A stretch of DNA of 61,773 nucleotides, from positions 3,192 to 64,964 of the forward strand of contig DBTV01000017.1 in the NCBI GenBank assembly GCA_002307235.1, in the 5' to 3' direction. Both the position numbers and the translations under genes were made by a program. The notes under the pieces were generated by a model. It was not told where the DNA came from, made no database searches, and was given only the letters and a program-made list of their open reading frames with translations. Shown here one piece after another: positions 27,440 to 36,712 of this stretch. Source of the DNA: Acidobacteriaceae bacterium UBA1307. Its GTDB lineage: Bacteria; Acidobacteriota; Terriglobia; Terriglobales; Acidobacteriaceae. Position 1 is the stretch's first letter. Each line of letters opens with the position of its first letter.

Positions 27440-28780
27440 TCAGCGCGTGTCATCGCTGGTATCGCCATGGCTGCGCACGGCGATGATCTCCGCGTTGAGC
27501 GGTGTTCCACTCACGTGCGATGTCTTGAGCAAAACCTCGAAGTAGGGAAGACGATCGTTGCGGACAATCTTGCTCAGGATTTTCAGTTGCTCTTCTGAGG
27601 TTAAAAAATCACCGGCGGCGGCTGTGGCTTCTGAACTTGAACCTTCGATCAAAAGAACTTTTCCCTTTTGGTCGGGATTGCGCAAATAGGCGATGACGGC
27701 ATAGCCCATGACGGGATCGCTGCCGGGAGGCGCGGAATAGATCGTCTGTTCGCCCGCGCGTGGTTTGCGATTTTCAACCTCGGTGACAGCGCGGCTTATA
27801 TCGTAATGTAGAACGAAGTTCATTTTGTCTTCGTAAAGGTCAACCCAGGGGTTCGACTTCCGGCTGCCAATCAAAATGACATTATTGGCCTTGAGTTGTT
27901 CGGCACTGTAACTGCGTGCCGTGAAGAGTTTTGTTTTTTGCGCGGTGGGGTCAAGTGCTGCCAGGCGGATGGCCACGTGGAAATCGCCCAGGCTTCCGAG
28001 GTTGCGTGTCGCGAGCTTGTCCAGATCCTGTTGGCGGTCCGGGCTGAGAGAGGCATCGTGCAGATGCGCCAGATAGCTGCGGTTCAGATAATCGCTCAGG
28101 GTAATCTTCTGGTTGGTAATGTCCTCAATCAGCGCAAAGGACGGATCGGCGAGCACAATGTCGGTTTTGAGCGGAGCGTCAAAGATTTCCGACCAAAATG
28201 CATGCACGGCTGGCATGTTTTTCCATGCATATAAAGAGTGCCTGAGCGTCCGGTTTTGCAGGTACAGCGCCAAGCAGCATCCGCCAAGAAGAACGGTAAG
28301 AATCACGCTGAGGATGAGTGGAAGTTTCAGGGAAAAGGCGGCAGGGGAAATGACCGTTTCTTCTGCTGCAACGACAAGAGCAGCCTTCGGCGCAGGCACG
28401 GGCTCAGGCGGCGGCACGGCGCGGGGCCGAAGTTGCAGCGTGTAGTTGCCACGCGGAATTTCAACCACGATGGGCTCGAGATGAGCATTGTCTGCGAAGT
28501 AGCTTTCAAGGCGCTTGCGCAGGTCCGTGGCGCTGACCCGAACGATGTTGTCGGCAGCCGTGTCGTATCCAGGCTGACGACCAAAGACGCGCGTGCCGAT
28601 CTCCTGTTCATGAATCTGATCGCAATGATCTTGAACAGAACGACGCCATATATAGGTTAAAAGTTCGCGGAGGCGCGCTGAACGTTTCAGTTGAGGACTC
28701 GTCAGTAGTCGCTCGAGCAGACCTGCGTATGCAGCAGGCTCTACGTCAGAATTTGGATTAGCCGTAGATTTTTCCTGCAT
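27440..28780 (-). CDS. Membrane-anchored winged-helix-like regulator
   Basis: 446 residues from ATG 28780. The N-terminal ~115 residues (LLERLLTSPQLKRSARLRELLTYIWRR ... IHEQEIGTRVFGR ... NIVRVSATDLRKRLESYF ... EIPRGNYTLQL) match a DNA-binding-like domain common in acidobacterial membrane regulators. A Pro-rich linker and a single transmembrane helix (LPLILSVILTVLLGGCCLALYL, near 155-180) lead to a ~260-residue periplasmic domain. It could sense an envelope or sugar signal and control the divergent GH92 gene across the 211-bp gap, which holds a palindrome. The regulatory role is inferred from domain layout and position. Confidence 0.75.
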   Translation of the reverse strand: MQEKSTANPNSDVEPAAYAGLLERLLTSPQLKRSARLRELLTYIWRRSVQDHCDQIHEQEIGTRVFGRQPGYDTAADNIVRVSATDLRKRLESYFADNAHLEPIVVEIPRGNYTLQLRPRAVPPPEPVPAPKAALVVAAEETVISPAAFSLKLPLILSVILTVLLGGCCLALYLQNRTLRHSLYAWKNMPAVHAFWSEIFDAPLKTDIVLADPSFALIEDITNQKITLSDYLNRSYLAHLHDASLSPDRQQDLDKLATRNLGSLGDFHVAIRLAALDPTAQKTKLFTARSYSAEQLKANNVILIGSRKSNPWVDLYEDKMNFVLHYDISRAVTEVENRKPRAGEQTIYSAPPGSDPVMGYAVIAYLRNPDQKGKVLLIEGSSSEATAAAGDFLTSEEQLKILSKIVRNDRLPYFEVLLKTSHVSGTPLNAEIIAVRSHGDTSDDTR

Positions 28781-28908
28781 CGCAACCCCGCACAACATCA
28801 TACGGTTACGGAATGACAATCGACAACTCTGGAAAGCGGTAGCCGGGATGAAAATAATTATCCTATTGATTTGTAAGGGGTAATCTTCTGAAAGTATTTG
28901 CCTTTCTT

Positions 28909-28929
28909 AATCGTTAACCGTTAACGATT
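28909..28929. promoter_or_regulatory. Perfect palindrome, candidate operator for the GH92 locus
   Basis: Arms AATCGTTAAC (28909-28918) and GTTAACGATT (28920-28929) around one central C. It also contains a head-to-tail CGTTAAC repeat. It lies 62 bp before the GH92 start in the divergent region with the membrane regulator. The CG-centred, TTAAC-rich symmetry is reminiscent of LacI/GalR-type operators, but no such regulator gene is in the window. Confidence 0.6.
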
Positions 28930-28991
28930 GGGCTTTTACGGCGAATTCACTTGTGAGTTCCTGTGTCAGATACGCAGACTCGGTGCTGCCT

Positions 28992-31244
28992 ATGAACAAG
29001 TCTTTTTTAACGGCGATTCTTTGGACGGTCACGCTTCTTCCGGGTTGGGGGCAGAATGCCTTTGCACCTGCCGAGTGGGTCAATGAGCGTATTGGCACCG
29101 CGCATGAGGGACAAACCTTTCCTGCAACCGGGGTGCCGTTTGCGATGACGCAGTGGACGCCGCAGACGCGCGCTGGCAATCGCAAGTGCGTCGCTCCGTA
29201 CTATGACGTGGATCGCCGTATCCAGGGCTTCCGGGGCTCTCATTTTTTAAGTGGATCTTGCACGCAGGACTACGGCAGTGTGACGCTGATGCCGGGCAAT
29301 GGAGCGCTCAAGCTGGAGGAGTCTGCGCGCGCATCATCGTTTGATCGTACGAAGGAAAGCCTGAAACCGTATTGTTATGCGGTTACACTTGCAGATTATG
29401 GTATCGATATCGCTCTGACCGGAACTGAAAGGGCTGGTATCCAGCGTTTCAGCTTTCAGCGAGGTGGAGAATCCTGGATTCTGGTGCAAGCCAACAGTGC
29501 CGCGGGCGATGGCGAGGTACGCATTGACCCAGTGCAGCAGGAGATCATCGTCACCAATCCGGTGCGGAGACTGTATGCGGGCAACGGAAAGCTGGCGGGT
29601 TTCAACGGCTATGCCGTCGTCAAATTTGACCGGTCCTTTCGCGTGGGCGGTGTCTGGAGCGGAGCTGAACAGCACCCCGAGGCGCTGCGGCAAGCAGGCG
29701 GTGCAGGTTCGCCGGGTGCCTATGTCTTTTTCGATCTGAAGCCGGGCGAGGTGGTGCAGGCACGGATCGGAAGCTCGTTTACGAGCGTGGAAGAAGCAAA
29801 ACTGAATCTGCGGGCGGAGATTCCGGACTGGAACTTCGATGGCGTGGTTGAGAAGGCGAAGGCGCAGTGGAATGCGGCGCTCGGACGCATTCAGATTCCA
29901 TCCAGCGCAACCGAGCGCAGCATCTTCTATACAGCGCTCTATCATTCGATGTTATTGCCGCGCGTCTTCAGCGATGCCGATGGTAGCTATCCCGGTTTTG
30001 CAGGGGAAGGGCGCGTTGAGACTGCCAAAGGATTTACGTACTACGACGACTTTTCGATCTGGGATACCTTTCGCGCGGTGCATCCTTTGCTGACGATTCT
30101 TGAACCGGCGCGCGAAACGCAGATGGTGCAGTCTCTGATCGCCAAGGGAGAGCAGGGTGGTTTTCTTCCGATTTTTCCGGCCTGGAATAGCTATACCTCG
30201 GAGATGGTTGGCGATCATGCTGTAGCCGTGATCGGCGATGCATACGTGAAGGGCCTGCGCGGGTTTGATATGGAGGCGGCGTATCGACTGATGCGCAAAA
30301 ACGCGACCGAGATGCCAGCCACGCACGCGCAGTATGTGGATGGGCGCGGCCGCCGTGCGCTTGACTCGTATCTGAAATATGGATACATCCCGCTCGAAGA
30401 TCCGGTTGCAGATGCATTTCACGGCAACGAGCAGGTGAGCCGCACGCTCGAATATGCTTACGATGATTTCGTGCTTGGCGAATTGGCCGAGGCTCTGGGC
30501 AAAAAAGAGGATGCGGCGCTGTTTCACCGTCGTGGGCAGAACTACCGCAATGTCATCGATGCAGGGACGGGATATGCACGTGGTCGTCATGCGGATGGTG
30601 CGTGGATTGAACCCTTCGATCCGTCGAAAACCGCCAGTTACATCACGGAAAGCACGCCATCGATTTACAGCTTTTTTGCTCCGCAGGACCTTCCGGGGCT
30701 GGTGAATCTTCTGGGCGGGCCAAAGGCCTTTGAACAGAAGCTGGATGCGGTGTTTGCGCGTGGGGAATACGATCACGGCAATGAGCCGAGCCATCACCTG
30801 GCCTATCTTTATAACGCATCGGGCAGCGCATGGAAGACGCAGGAACAGGTGCGTCATGTGTTGGAGACGCAGTACGGCGATACCCCAGAGGGATTGGCGG
30901 GCAACGATGACTGCGGGCAGATGTCGGCCTGGTACGTTTTCAGCGCGCTCGGCTTTTATCCTGTAACGCCAGGAACGACGCGTTACGAGATCGGCACGCC
31001 GCTGTTTGATAAGGCTTCAATTGAACTGGAGGGAGGAAAGCGCTTCGAGATTCTTGCGCCCGGTGCATCGTCGGGCAAGCGCTACATTCATTCGGCAATA
31101 CTCAATGGAAAACCGCTTGAGCGAAGCTGGCTCAGTCATGACGAGATCGTCAAGGGCGGAACTTTGTTTTTTGAAATGACATCTTCTCCGGAGCGGAGTT
31201 GGCCAGGACAAACGGCGCAGAACGAAAAAGCTCATGCGCAGTAA
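28992..31244 (+). CDS. Glycoside hydrolase family 92 (exo-alpha-mannosidase)
   Basis: 750 residues from ATG 28992. The signal peptide is SFLTAILWTVTLLPGWGQ. The GH92 core is visible: WVNERIGTAHEGQTFPATGVPFAMTQWTP near 25, GFRGSHFLSG, an N-terminal beta-sandwich, YHSMLLPRVFSDADGSYPG near 315, the catalytic region YYDDFSIWDTFRAVHPLLT near 350, and GNDDCGQMSAWYVFSALGFYPVTPG near 640. GH92 enzymes are Ca-dependent inverting alpha-mannosidases that trim mannan or N-glycans. Its 56-bp spacing to the following TonB receptor suggests co-transcription and coupled uptake of released sugars. Confidence 0.92.
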   Translation: MNKSFLTAILWTVTLLPGWGQNAFAPAEWVNERIGTAHEGQTFPATGVPFAMTQWTPQTRAGNRKCVAPYYDVDRRIQGFRGSHFLSGSCTQDYGSVTLMPGNGALKLEESARASSFDRTKESLKPYCYAVTLADYGIDIALTGTERAGIQRFSFQRGGESWILVQANSAAGDGEVRIDPVQQEIIVTNPVRRLYAGNGKLAGFNGYAVVKFDRSFRVGGVWSGAEQHPEALRQAGGAGSPGAYVFFDLKPGEVVQARIGSSFTSVEEAKLNLRAEIPDWNFDGVVEKAKAQWNAALGRIQIPSSATERSIFYTALYHSMLLPRVFSDADGSYPGFAGEGRVETAKGFTYYDDFSIWDTFRAVHPLLTILEPARETQMVQSLIAKGEQGGFLPIFPAWNSYTSEMVGDHAVAVIGDAYVKGLRGFDMEAAYRLMRKNATEMPATHAQYVDGRGRRALDSYLKYGYIPLEDPVADAFHGNEQVSRTLEYAYDDFVLGELAEALGKKEDAALFHRRGQNYRNVIDAGTGYARGRHADGAWIEPFDPSKTASYITESTPSIYSFFAPQDLPGLVNLLGGPKAFEQKLDAVFARGEYDHGNEPSHHLAYLYNASGSAWKTQEQVRHVLETQYGDTPEGLAGNDDCGQMSAWYVFSALGFYPVTPGTTRYEIGTPLFDKASIELEGGKRFEILAPGASSGKRYIHSAILNGKPLERSWLSHDEIVKGGTLFFEMTSSPERSWPGQTAQNEKAHAQ

Positions 31245-31300
31245 AAGCCATGGCCAGAATGAGCAGTAACCAGAAGATGAACTGAAGGAGGCTAAACCAA

Positions 31301-34300
31301 ATGAGAAAAATGCAACGCATGCTTCTGATTTTGATGGTCTGTGTGTTGTCGATTGCTGTACCGCGCCTATGCGCTCAGGTGAACACTGCGACAGTCAGTG
31401 GCGCCGTGAAGGACAGCAATGTTGCGCTGGTGCCGGGTGCGAAGATTGTAGCGACGCAGAAGAGCACCAATATGGTGTTTACCGCAACCAGCAATGAAAA
31501 GGGCGAGTACACATTGCCTTTTCTGCCGCCGGGCACATATTCGTTAGCGGTAACGGCAGAGGGATTTTCCAAGTTTGAAAGTCGTGATCTCGCACTGAGT
31601 GTGGGAGATCATCCAACGATTGACGTGGTATTGCAACCTGGTATGGCGTCGGAGACCGTTGTCGTTACAGCAGAGGTTCCGCTGCTGGGCACATCGGATG
31701 CGAATCTGGGAAGCCTGGTGACGAGCGAGCAGGTGGAGAGCCTTCCCTTGAATGGCCGCACGCCGATGATGCTTGCACAATATTCGGCCGGTGTCGTAAC
31801 AACAGCAAGCCCAGGACAGGTGCGCGCCTTTGACAATAGCGGCGTTTCAGCCTTTAGTGTGGGTGGCATTGCCAACAAGAACACAGAAATTCTTCTCGAC
31901 GGCGCGCCAGATAATGCCAGCGATAACTCCATCGCCTATAGCCCGATGCAGGATGCGGTCAAAGAAGTGAAGATGGATATCTTTGAGACCGATGCTTCGT
32001 ATGGTCATGCCGGCGGCGGTGTTGCAACGCAGGCAACCAAGAGCGGCAGCAATAGCCTGCACGGATCGGCCTGGGAGTTTAACGAGAGCACGTCTCTGGC
32101 TGCGAATACATGGTTGAATGGCTATTCTGGAGCGTCGAACAACAAAGCCGTAACGCATTACAATCAGTACGGTTTTGTGATTGGTGGACCGGCTGTGATT
32201 CCACATGTGATTCACGGCAAAGACAAACTCTTCTGGTTCTTTGGTTATGAAGCAATCAAGGACCGTCAGCCGGGAACATTCACGGCTTCAGTGCCGACGG
32301 ATGACGAAAAAAAAGGTGACTTCCATGCATGGTTAGCCAAGGGAAGTCAGTATCAGATCTACAATCCGTACACGACAACGACAAGTGGCGCGCGCACGGC
32401 TGTTCCCAATAACTGCCTGACGAATGCAACCGACTATTGCGCGCAGACGGGTAATGCCGGATTGTCGGTCAATAGCGTGTCTTCGGCGATTTTGAAGTAC
32501 TTCCCGTCGCCGAACCAGTCGCCGACCTCGGGCACGGTCGACCAGAATAACTATTTTTCTTCGGCACCAAGCGCGGATAGCTACAACAACGAATTTGCGC
32601 GTGTTGACTGGCAGATGTCCGATGCACAGCATCTGTTCTTTACCTATCGCCATAACCACCGCCAACAAACGGCAAACCAGGCATTCGGCAAAAGCAACGT
32701 GGCGCTCGGCGACGTTTTGGAACGCATGAATAACGGCGGCACGGTGGGCGATACGTACACCTTTACACCGACGCTGGTTGGCGAACTGCGGTTGAACTAC
32801 ACGCGTTACATGCAGACGCAGGACATCAGCGGCGCGGGCTTCAATTCGACGGATCTTGGTTTTCCGAGTCTGCTAAACACAGGTTCGCAGAAGGCGCATT
32901 TCCCGAACGTTCGTTTTGCCAACTACACAAGCCTTGGGACCAACAATTTGAGTGGCACGCTGGGCTCAGCGCCGTTCAACAGCTATGGCATGTTGGTGAA
33001 TGCTTTGAAGATTCAGGGCAGCCATACGCTCAAGGCCGGTATCGATATGCGCCGCTTCCAGAAGGGCAACGACTACGTTGCCAACGATGGCACGTATACC
33101 GATTCGAATGGATACTTCTACTTCAACACGGGATGGACGCAGGCGACGAACACTTCAACAACCGCCTATGCCGGCCAGGATCTTGCGCAGATGGAACTTG
33201 GCTTGCCGACGGTAGCCGAGTACGGTTTGCAGTCGGCCTCCGTGGGCACGGCCAGCTACCTTGGCGCTTTTGTGCAGGACGATTGGCGCGTGCGCAGCAG
33301 TCTGACGTTGAACTTCGGTCTGCGTTTCGAGCATGACTTCAACGGAACAGAGCGTCTGGGCCGTTCGCTGAATGGCTTCGACATGACGACGACGAATCCG
33401 ATTTCTGCCGCGGCGATCAGTGCCTATTCATCGAATGATACGGCGCTGCAGTCAGTGATGCCTGCCTCCAGCTTTGTGGTCAACGGTGGCCCGACCTTTG
33501 CGAACATGGACAACCGCTCCATCTACAACGTCAAGTCCTACATGTTCAGCCCGCGCATCGGATTTTCTTATTCGCCGAGCAAGACCTCTGGAAAGACGGT
33601 GATTCGTGGCGGATTCGGTATCTATGTGATGCCGGTGTATCCATGGAATAACTCGATCAATAACCCAGGTTATAGCCAGACGACCTCGGCGACGATTACC
33701 TCGGATAACTACATCACGGCCTCGAATGCGACATCGTTGTCGAATCCATTTCCTAGTGGATTCGTGCAGCCCGCCGGCTCGACCGCCGGACTAAAAACCA
33801 ATCTCGGCAATGCCATTACCTATTTTTCGCCTTCGGTGAAAAACGGCTACTCGCAGCGCTGGACGGTGGGTGTGCAACGCCAGTTCCGTGGCGGCATCAT
33901 GGTCGAAACCGTCTATGAGGGCAATGCAGCGGCACGCATTCCAGTCACTTACAATCCTAACTATATTCGTCCCGCGTATCTGACGACGGCGTCGAATACA
34001 AGTTATAACAGCACAGTGACCAATCCGTTCTATGGGCTGATCAGCAATGGTACGTTGGCAGCGGCCAAGGTCAAGCAGGCTTTGCTGCTGCAGACCTTTC
34101 CTCAATTCGGCACCATCACCGAGCAGAACGCGCCGTACGGCCACTCGAACTTCAATACCGTCTATATGCGCGTGGAAAAGCGTGCGGGCAAAGGCCTGAC
34201 GGTGATGGCGAGCTATAACTTTTCAAAGACGATGGAGAGCATTAGCTGGCTGAACTACTTCCAGAAACCGGAGCACCGCGTTTCTGGCTACGATCACCCG

Positions 34301-34870
34301 CAGCGTTTGGTGATTGCGATGACCTATGAGCTTCCCTTTGGCAAGGGACGCACCTTTGGCAGCCAGGCTGGCCACTGGGTCGACATGGGCATCGGAGGCT
34401 GGAAGTTCTCCTCCGTGTACCAGTACCAGATTGGTGCACCGATCAGTTGGGGCGACGTTACGTTGAATACGGCGAACTGCAGCAAGCCGTCGTTTCACTA
34501 CAATCCGCGTGAGGTGACTCCTGGCAAAACCACCTTCAATACCTCGTGCATTTACAACGCGCGCGACAATGGCACTGCGTCTCCGTACAACCTGTACGAG
34601 AGCCCGCAGAACCACATTCGCACCTTCCAGACCAACTTCACCACTTTCCGCAGTGATGCGGTCAACAATATGGATGCTTCCATGAGCAAGGACATCAAGT
34701 TCACTCAGGATCGGTACTTCCAGTTGCGCTTTGAGGCCTTCAATGCTTTGAATCGTCCGCAGTTCGGCTCGCCGAATATGTCGGCGACGAGCACCAGCTT
34801 CGGCACCTTCAACAAGAGCGTGGCCAATACTGCTCGTGTTGTGCAGGTGGGCGGACGGCTGGTCTTTTAG
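31301..34870 (+). CDS. TonB-dependent receptor, Oar-like, with carboxypeptidase-regulatory-like domain
   Basis: 1189 residues; ATG after GAAGGAGG. The signal peptide ends near CAQ (residue 26). Residues ~28-105 form a carboxypeptidase-regulatory-like/SusC-type beta-sandwich (ATVSGAVKDSNVALVPGAKI ... GEYTLPFLPPGTYSLAVTAEGF). A plug domain follows (LPLNGRTPMMLAQYSAGV ... FSVGGIANKNTEILLDGAPDN), then a long outer-membrane barrel ending in the aromatic VGGRLVF. Such receptors are numerous in acidobacteria and import oligosaccharides or other polymers. Location directly after GH92 and before GH28 suggests a glycan substrate. Confidence 0.92.
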   Translation: MRKMQRMLLILMVCVLSIAVPRLCAQVNTATVSGAVKDSNVALVPGAKIVATQKSTNMVFTATSNEKGEYTLPFLPPGTYSLAVTAEGFSKFESRDLALSVGDHPTIDVVLQPGMASETVVVTAEVPLLGTSDANLGSLVTSEQVESLPLNGRTPMMLAQYSAGVVTTASPGQVRAFDNSGVSAFSVGGIANKNTEILLDGAPDNASDNSIAYSPMQDAVKEVKMDIFETDASYGHAGGGVATQATKSGSNSLHGSAWEFNESTSLAANTWLNGYSGASNNKAVTHYNQYGFVIGGPAVIPHVIHGKDKLFWFFGYEAIKDRQPGTFTASVPTDDEKKGDFHAWLAKGSQYQIYNPYTTTTSGARTAVPNNCLTNATDYCAQTGNAGLSVNSVSSAILKYFPSPNQSPTSGTVDQNNYFSSAPSADSYNNEFARVDWQMSDAQHLFFTYRHNHRQQTANQAFGKSNVALGDVLERMNNGGTVGDTYTFTPTLVGELRLNYTRYMQTQDISGAGFNSTDLGFPSLLNTGSQKAHFPNVRFANYTSLGTNNLSGTLGSAPFNSYGMLVNALKIQGSHTLKAGIDMRRFQKGNDYVANDGTYTDSNGYFYFNTGWTQATNTSTTAYAGQDLAQMELGLPTVAEYGLQSASVGTASYLGAFVQDDWRVRSSLTLNFGLRFEHDFNGTERLGRSLNGFDMTTTNPISAAAISAYSSNDTALQSVMPASSFVVNGGPTFANMDNRSIYNVKSYMFSPRIGFSYSPSKTSGKTVIRGGFGIYVMPVYPWNNSINNPGYSQTTSATITSDNYITASNATSLSNPFPSGFVQPAGSTAGLKTNLGNAITYFSPSVKNGYSQRWTVGVQRQFRGGIMVETVYEGNAAARIPVTYNPNYIRPAYLTTASNTSYNSTVTNPFYGLISNGTLAAAKVKQALLLQTFPQFGTITEQNAPYGHSNFNTVYMRVEKRAGKGLTVMASYNFSKTMESISWLNYFQKPEHRVSGYDHPQRLVIAMTYELPFGKGRTFGSQAGHWVDMGIGGWKFSSVYQYQIGAPISWGDVTLNTANCSKPSFHYNPREVTPGKTTFNTSCIYNARDNGTASPYNLYESPQNHIRTFQTNFTTFRSDAVNNMDASMSKDIKFTQDRYFQLRFEAFNALNRPQFGSPNMSATSTSFGTFNKSVANTARVVQVGGRLVF

Positions 34871-34989
34871 AGCCTCTCTCCTGATGCTGTACAGTGGCGA
34901 GAATACTGCCAGATTGTCGCTCCCTGTTGGACGCGTCAACGAAGCAGCATCAACTCACTCTATACCTTCAGGACAGATGCTTTAATGAA

Positions 34990-35062
34990 CGTGGTCGGCG
35001 TGGAGTAGCTTCCGGCCACGTTGTGCAGTCCTGATCCCCCTGAGAAATCGGGGGGATTTTTT
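34990..35062 (+). terminator. Two consecutive hairpins, the second an intrinsic terminator, upstream of GH28
   Basis: Hairpin 1: CGTGGTCGG (34990-34998) pairs with CCGGCCACG (35012-35020), 9 bp with one wobble. Hairpin 2: ATCCCCC (35034-35040) pairs with GGGGGAT (35051-35057), followed by a T-run to 35062, an intrinsic terminator. The T-run ends only 39 bp before the GH28 start, so the structure either ends the receptor transcript or works as an attenuator in a GH28 leader. Confidence 0.7.
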
Positions 35063-35101
35063 CGATCATCGACGAGAATAGACTGAGAAAGAGATGCGGA
35101 A

Positions 35102-36487
35102 ATGAAGATGGATCGCAGAGGCTTTTTGCAGTGCACGGGTTTGGCCGGCACGGGGCTGATTGTGAAGATGCCGGTGAAGGACTTTGATGTACATGGCTAT
35201 GGCGCAGTGGGCGATGGCCGCACCGACGACACTGCCGCGCTGCAGCGCGCGATCGACACTGCCTGTGCTGCCGGAGGTGGTCGCGTGCTGTTGCGCGGCG
35301 GCAAGCGCTATTTGACCGGAACATTGATGTTGAAGGACCGTGTCAACTTTCATCTCGCAGATGATGCAACGTTGCTGGCGAACTCCGACCCCGCGGCGTA
35401 TCGCGGCGATGGCTCGGGGATTTTGATGGCGGACGGCGCGGTGGGGCTGCGCATCAGTGGCACGGGGTTTATCGACGGGCAGGCCAAACAATTTGTTACC
35501 TCGTATTCGCAGACGGATGAACGCTGGGAGCCGAAGCCCTTTCGCCCGCGGATGTTTTCGCTGTTGGCCTGCAAAAATCTTGAGATCAGCGGCATTGGCT
35601 TTGGCAATGCGCCCAACTGGGGGCTGCACATGCTTGGCTGCGAGCAGGTTCTGGTGGATGGCATCAGAATTCGCAACTGGATGGATATGCCGAATTGCGA
35701 TGGTATCGACCCGGATCACTGTCGCGATGTCGAGATTCGCAACTGTGACATTGTTTCGGCCGACGATGCCATTGTGATCAAGACCAGCGAGCAGACCATT
35801 GATTACGGCCCATCGCGCAATATTCTGGTGCACGATTGCAGGGTGACGACGCGCGATTCCGGCCTGAAGGTTGGAACGGAAACCTTTGCCGACATCAGCA
35901 AGATTCGCTTTGAGCATTGCGTTGTTGTTAATGGTGGCCGAGGTCCGACGATTACCCATCGTCAGCCGGGCAATATCTGGGATGTGGAGTTCAACGATAT
36001 TGAGATCAGCACCGAGCATCATGCCGCGCGTTGGTGGGGATGGGGTGAGGCTGCTTCGGTGACGGCATGGCCGCGTGTGGCTGGCGTAAAAATTGGTTCT
36101 TTACGTGACGTGCGCTTGCGCAATATTCGTGGCCGTGCTGAAAACAGTTTTCGCATTGATGGGCAGCCAGATCAGCCCGTGGAGAATGTGCTGCTTGAAA
36201 ACGTGGATCTGACCATCGACAAGTGGACACAGTACCCGGGAGGAAAGTTTGATAACCGGCCAACGATGGCTGGTGTCGAAGGGCTTGAGCCACACCAGAC
36301 GCCTGCCTTCTTTCTGCGGAATGCGCGGCGTGTGACGGTGCGTCATTGCCGGGCGCATTGGGGGGAGCATCGTCAGCCGTACTTTGGTTCGGCGCTGGAG
36401 GCTGATCATGTCACGGACCTCAATATCGAGCGATTTGAGGGAGAGGCTGCCGATCCCAAAAGGGATAAGGCTATAATGATTCACTGA
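35102..36487 (+). CDS. Glycoside hydrolase family 28 (polygalacturonase-like)
   Basis: 461 residues. The N-terminus has a Tat-like signal (DRRGFLQCTGLAGTGLIV). A pectate-lyase-3/GH28 beta-helix begins with FDVHGYGAVGDGRTDDTAALQRAID. The GH28 active-site elements are NCDGIDPDHC near 198 (NTD position), SADDAIVIK near 218 (DD), and SGLKVGTE near 255, which resembles the GHG/RIK region only loosely. It hydrolyses alpha-1,4-galacturonan-type or related polymers in the periplasm. Together with GH92 and the receptor it makes a small glycan-use locus. Confidence 0.88.
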   Translation: MKMDRRGFLQCTGLAGTGLIVKMPVKDFDVHGYGAVGDGRTDDTAALQRAIDTACAAGGGRVLLRGGKRYLTGTLMLKDRVNFHLADDATLLANSDPAAYRGDGSGILMADGAVGLRISGTGFIDGQAKQFVTSYSQTDERWEPKPFRPRMFSLLACKNLEISGIGFGNAPNWGLHMLGCEQVLVDGIRIRNWMDMPNCDGIDPDHCRDVEIRNCDIVSADDAIVIKTSEQTIDYGPSRNILVHDCRVTTRDSGLKVGTETFADISKIRFEHCVVVNGGRGPTITHRQPGNIWDVEFNDIEISTEHHAARWWGWGEAASVTAWPRVAGVKIGSLRDVRLRNIRGRAENSFRIDGQPDQPVENVLLENVDLTIDKWTQYPGGKFDNRPTMAGVEGLEPHQTPAFFLRNARRVTVRHCRAHWGEHRQPYFGSALEADHVTDLNIERFEGEAADPKRDKAIMIH

Positions 36488-36623
36488 GTTTACGAAGCAT
36501 GAAGCAGGGAAGAGCAAGCGCATTCGCGCCCCATTCGCCAGAGGCCTGTCCGACGGCCAAACGTCCCCCGATTTCAAAAGGTGTATCCTCTGGGTGCTGG
36601 TTTCGCTTATGATAGGGAATAGT

Positions 36624-36680
36624 CGCCAGCCTTCGGGTTGTCGATCTCCGAGGGCCTTGTGGCGCTTCGCCAAAAAGACT
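36624..36680 (-). repeat. 57-nt conserved motif, copy A (downstream of fur)
   Basis: Read on the minus strand it has three blocks shared with copies at 37374 and 41176: AGTCTTTTTGGCGAAGCGC, then GGAGATCGAC, then AAGGCTG(n)CG. GGCG-AAG-CGCC forms a tight hairpin. In this copy an outer 9-bp stem (AGGGCCTTG at 36693-36685 with CAAGGCCCT at 36659-36651) encloses the hairpin. It lies 33 bp after the fur stop in the same direction. The function is unknown. Confidence 0.7.
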
Positions 36681-36712
36681 ACCGCAAGGCCCTTTCGTTC
36701 TTTTCCTGATTT

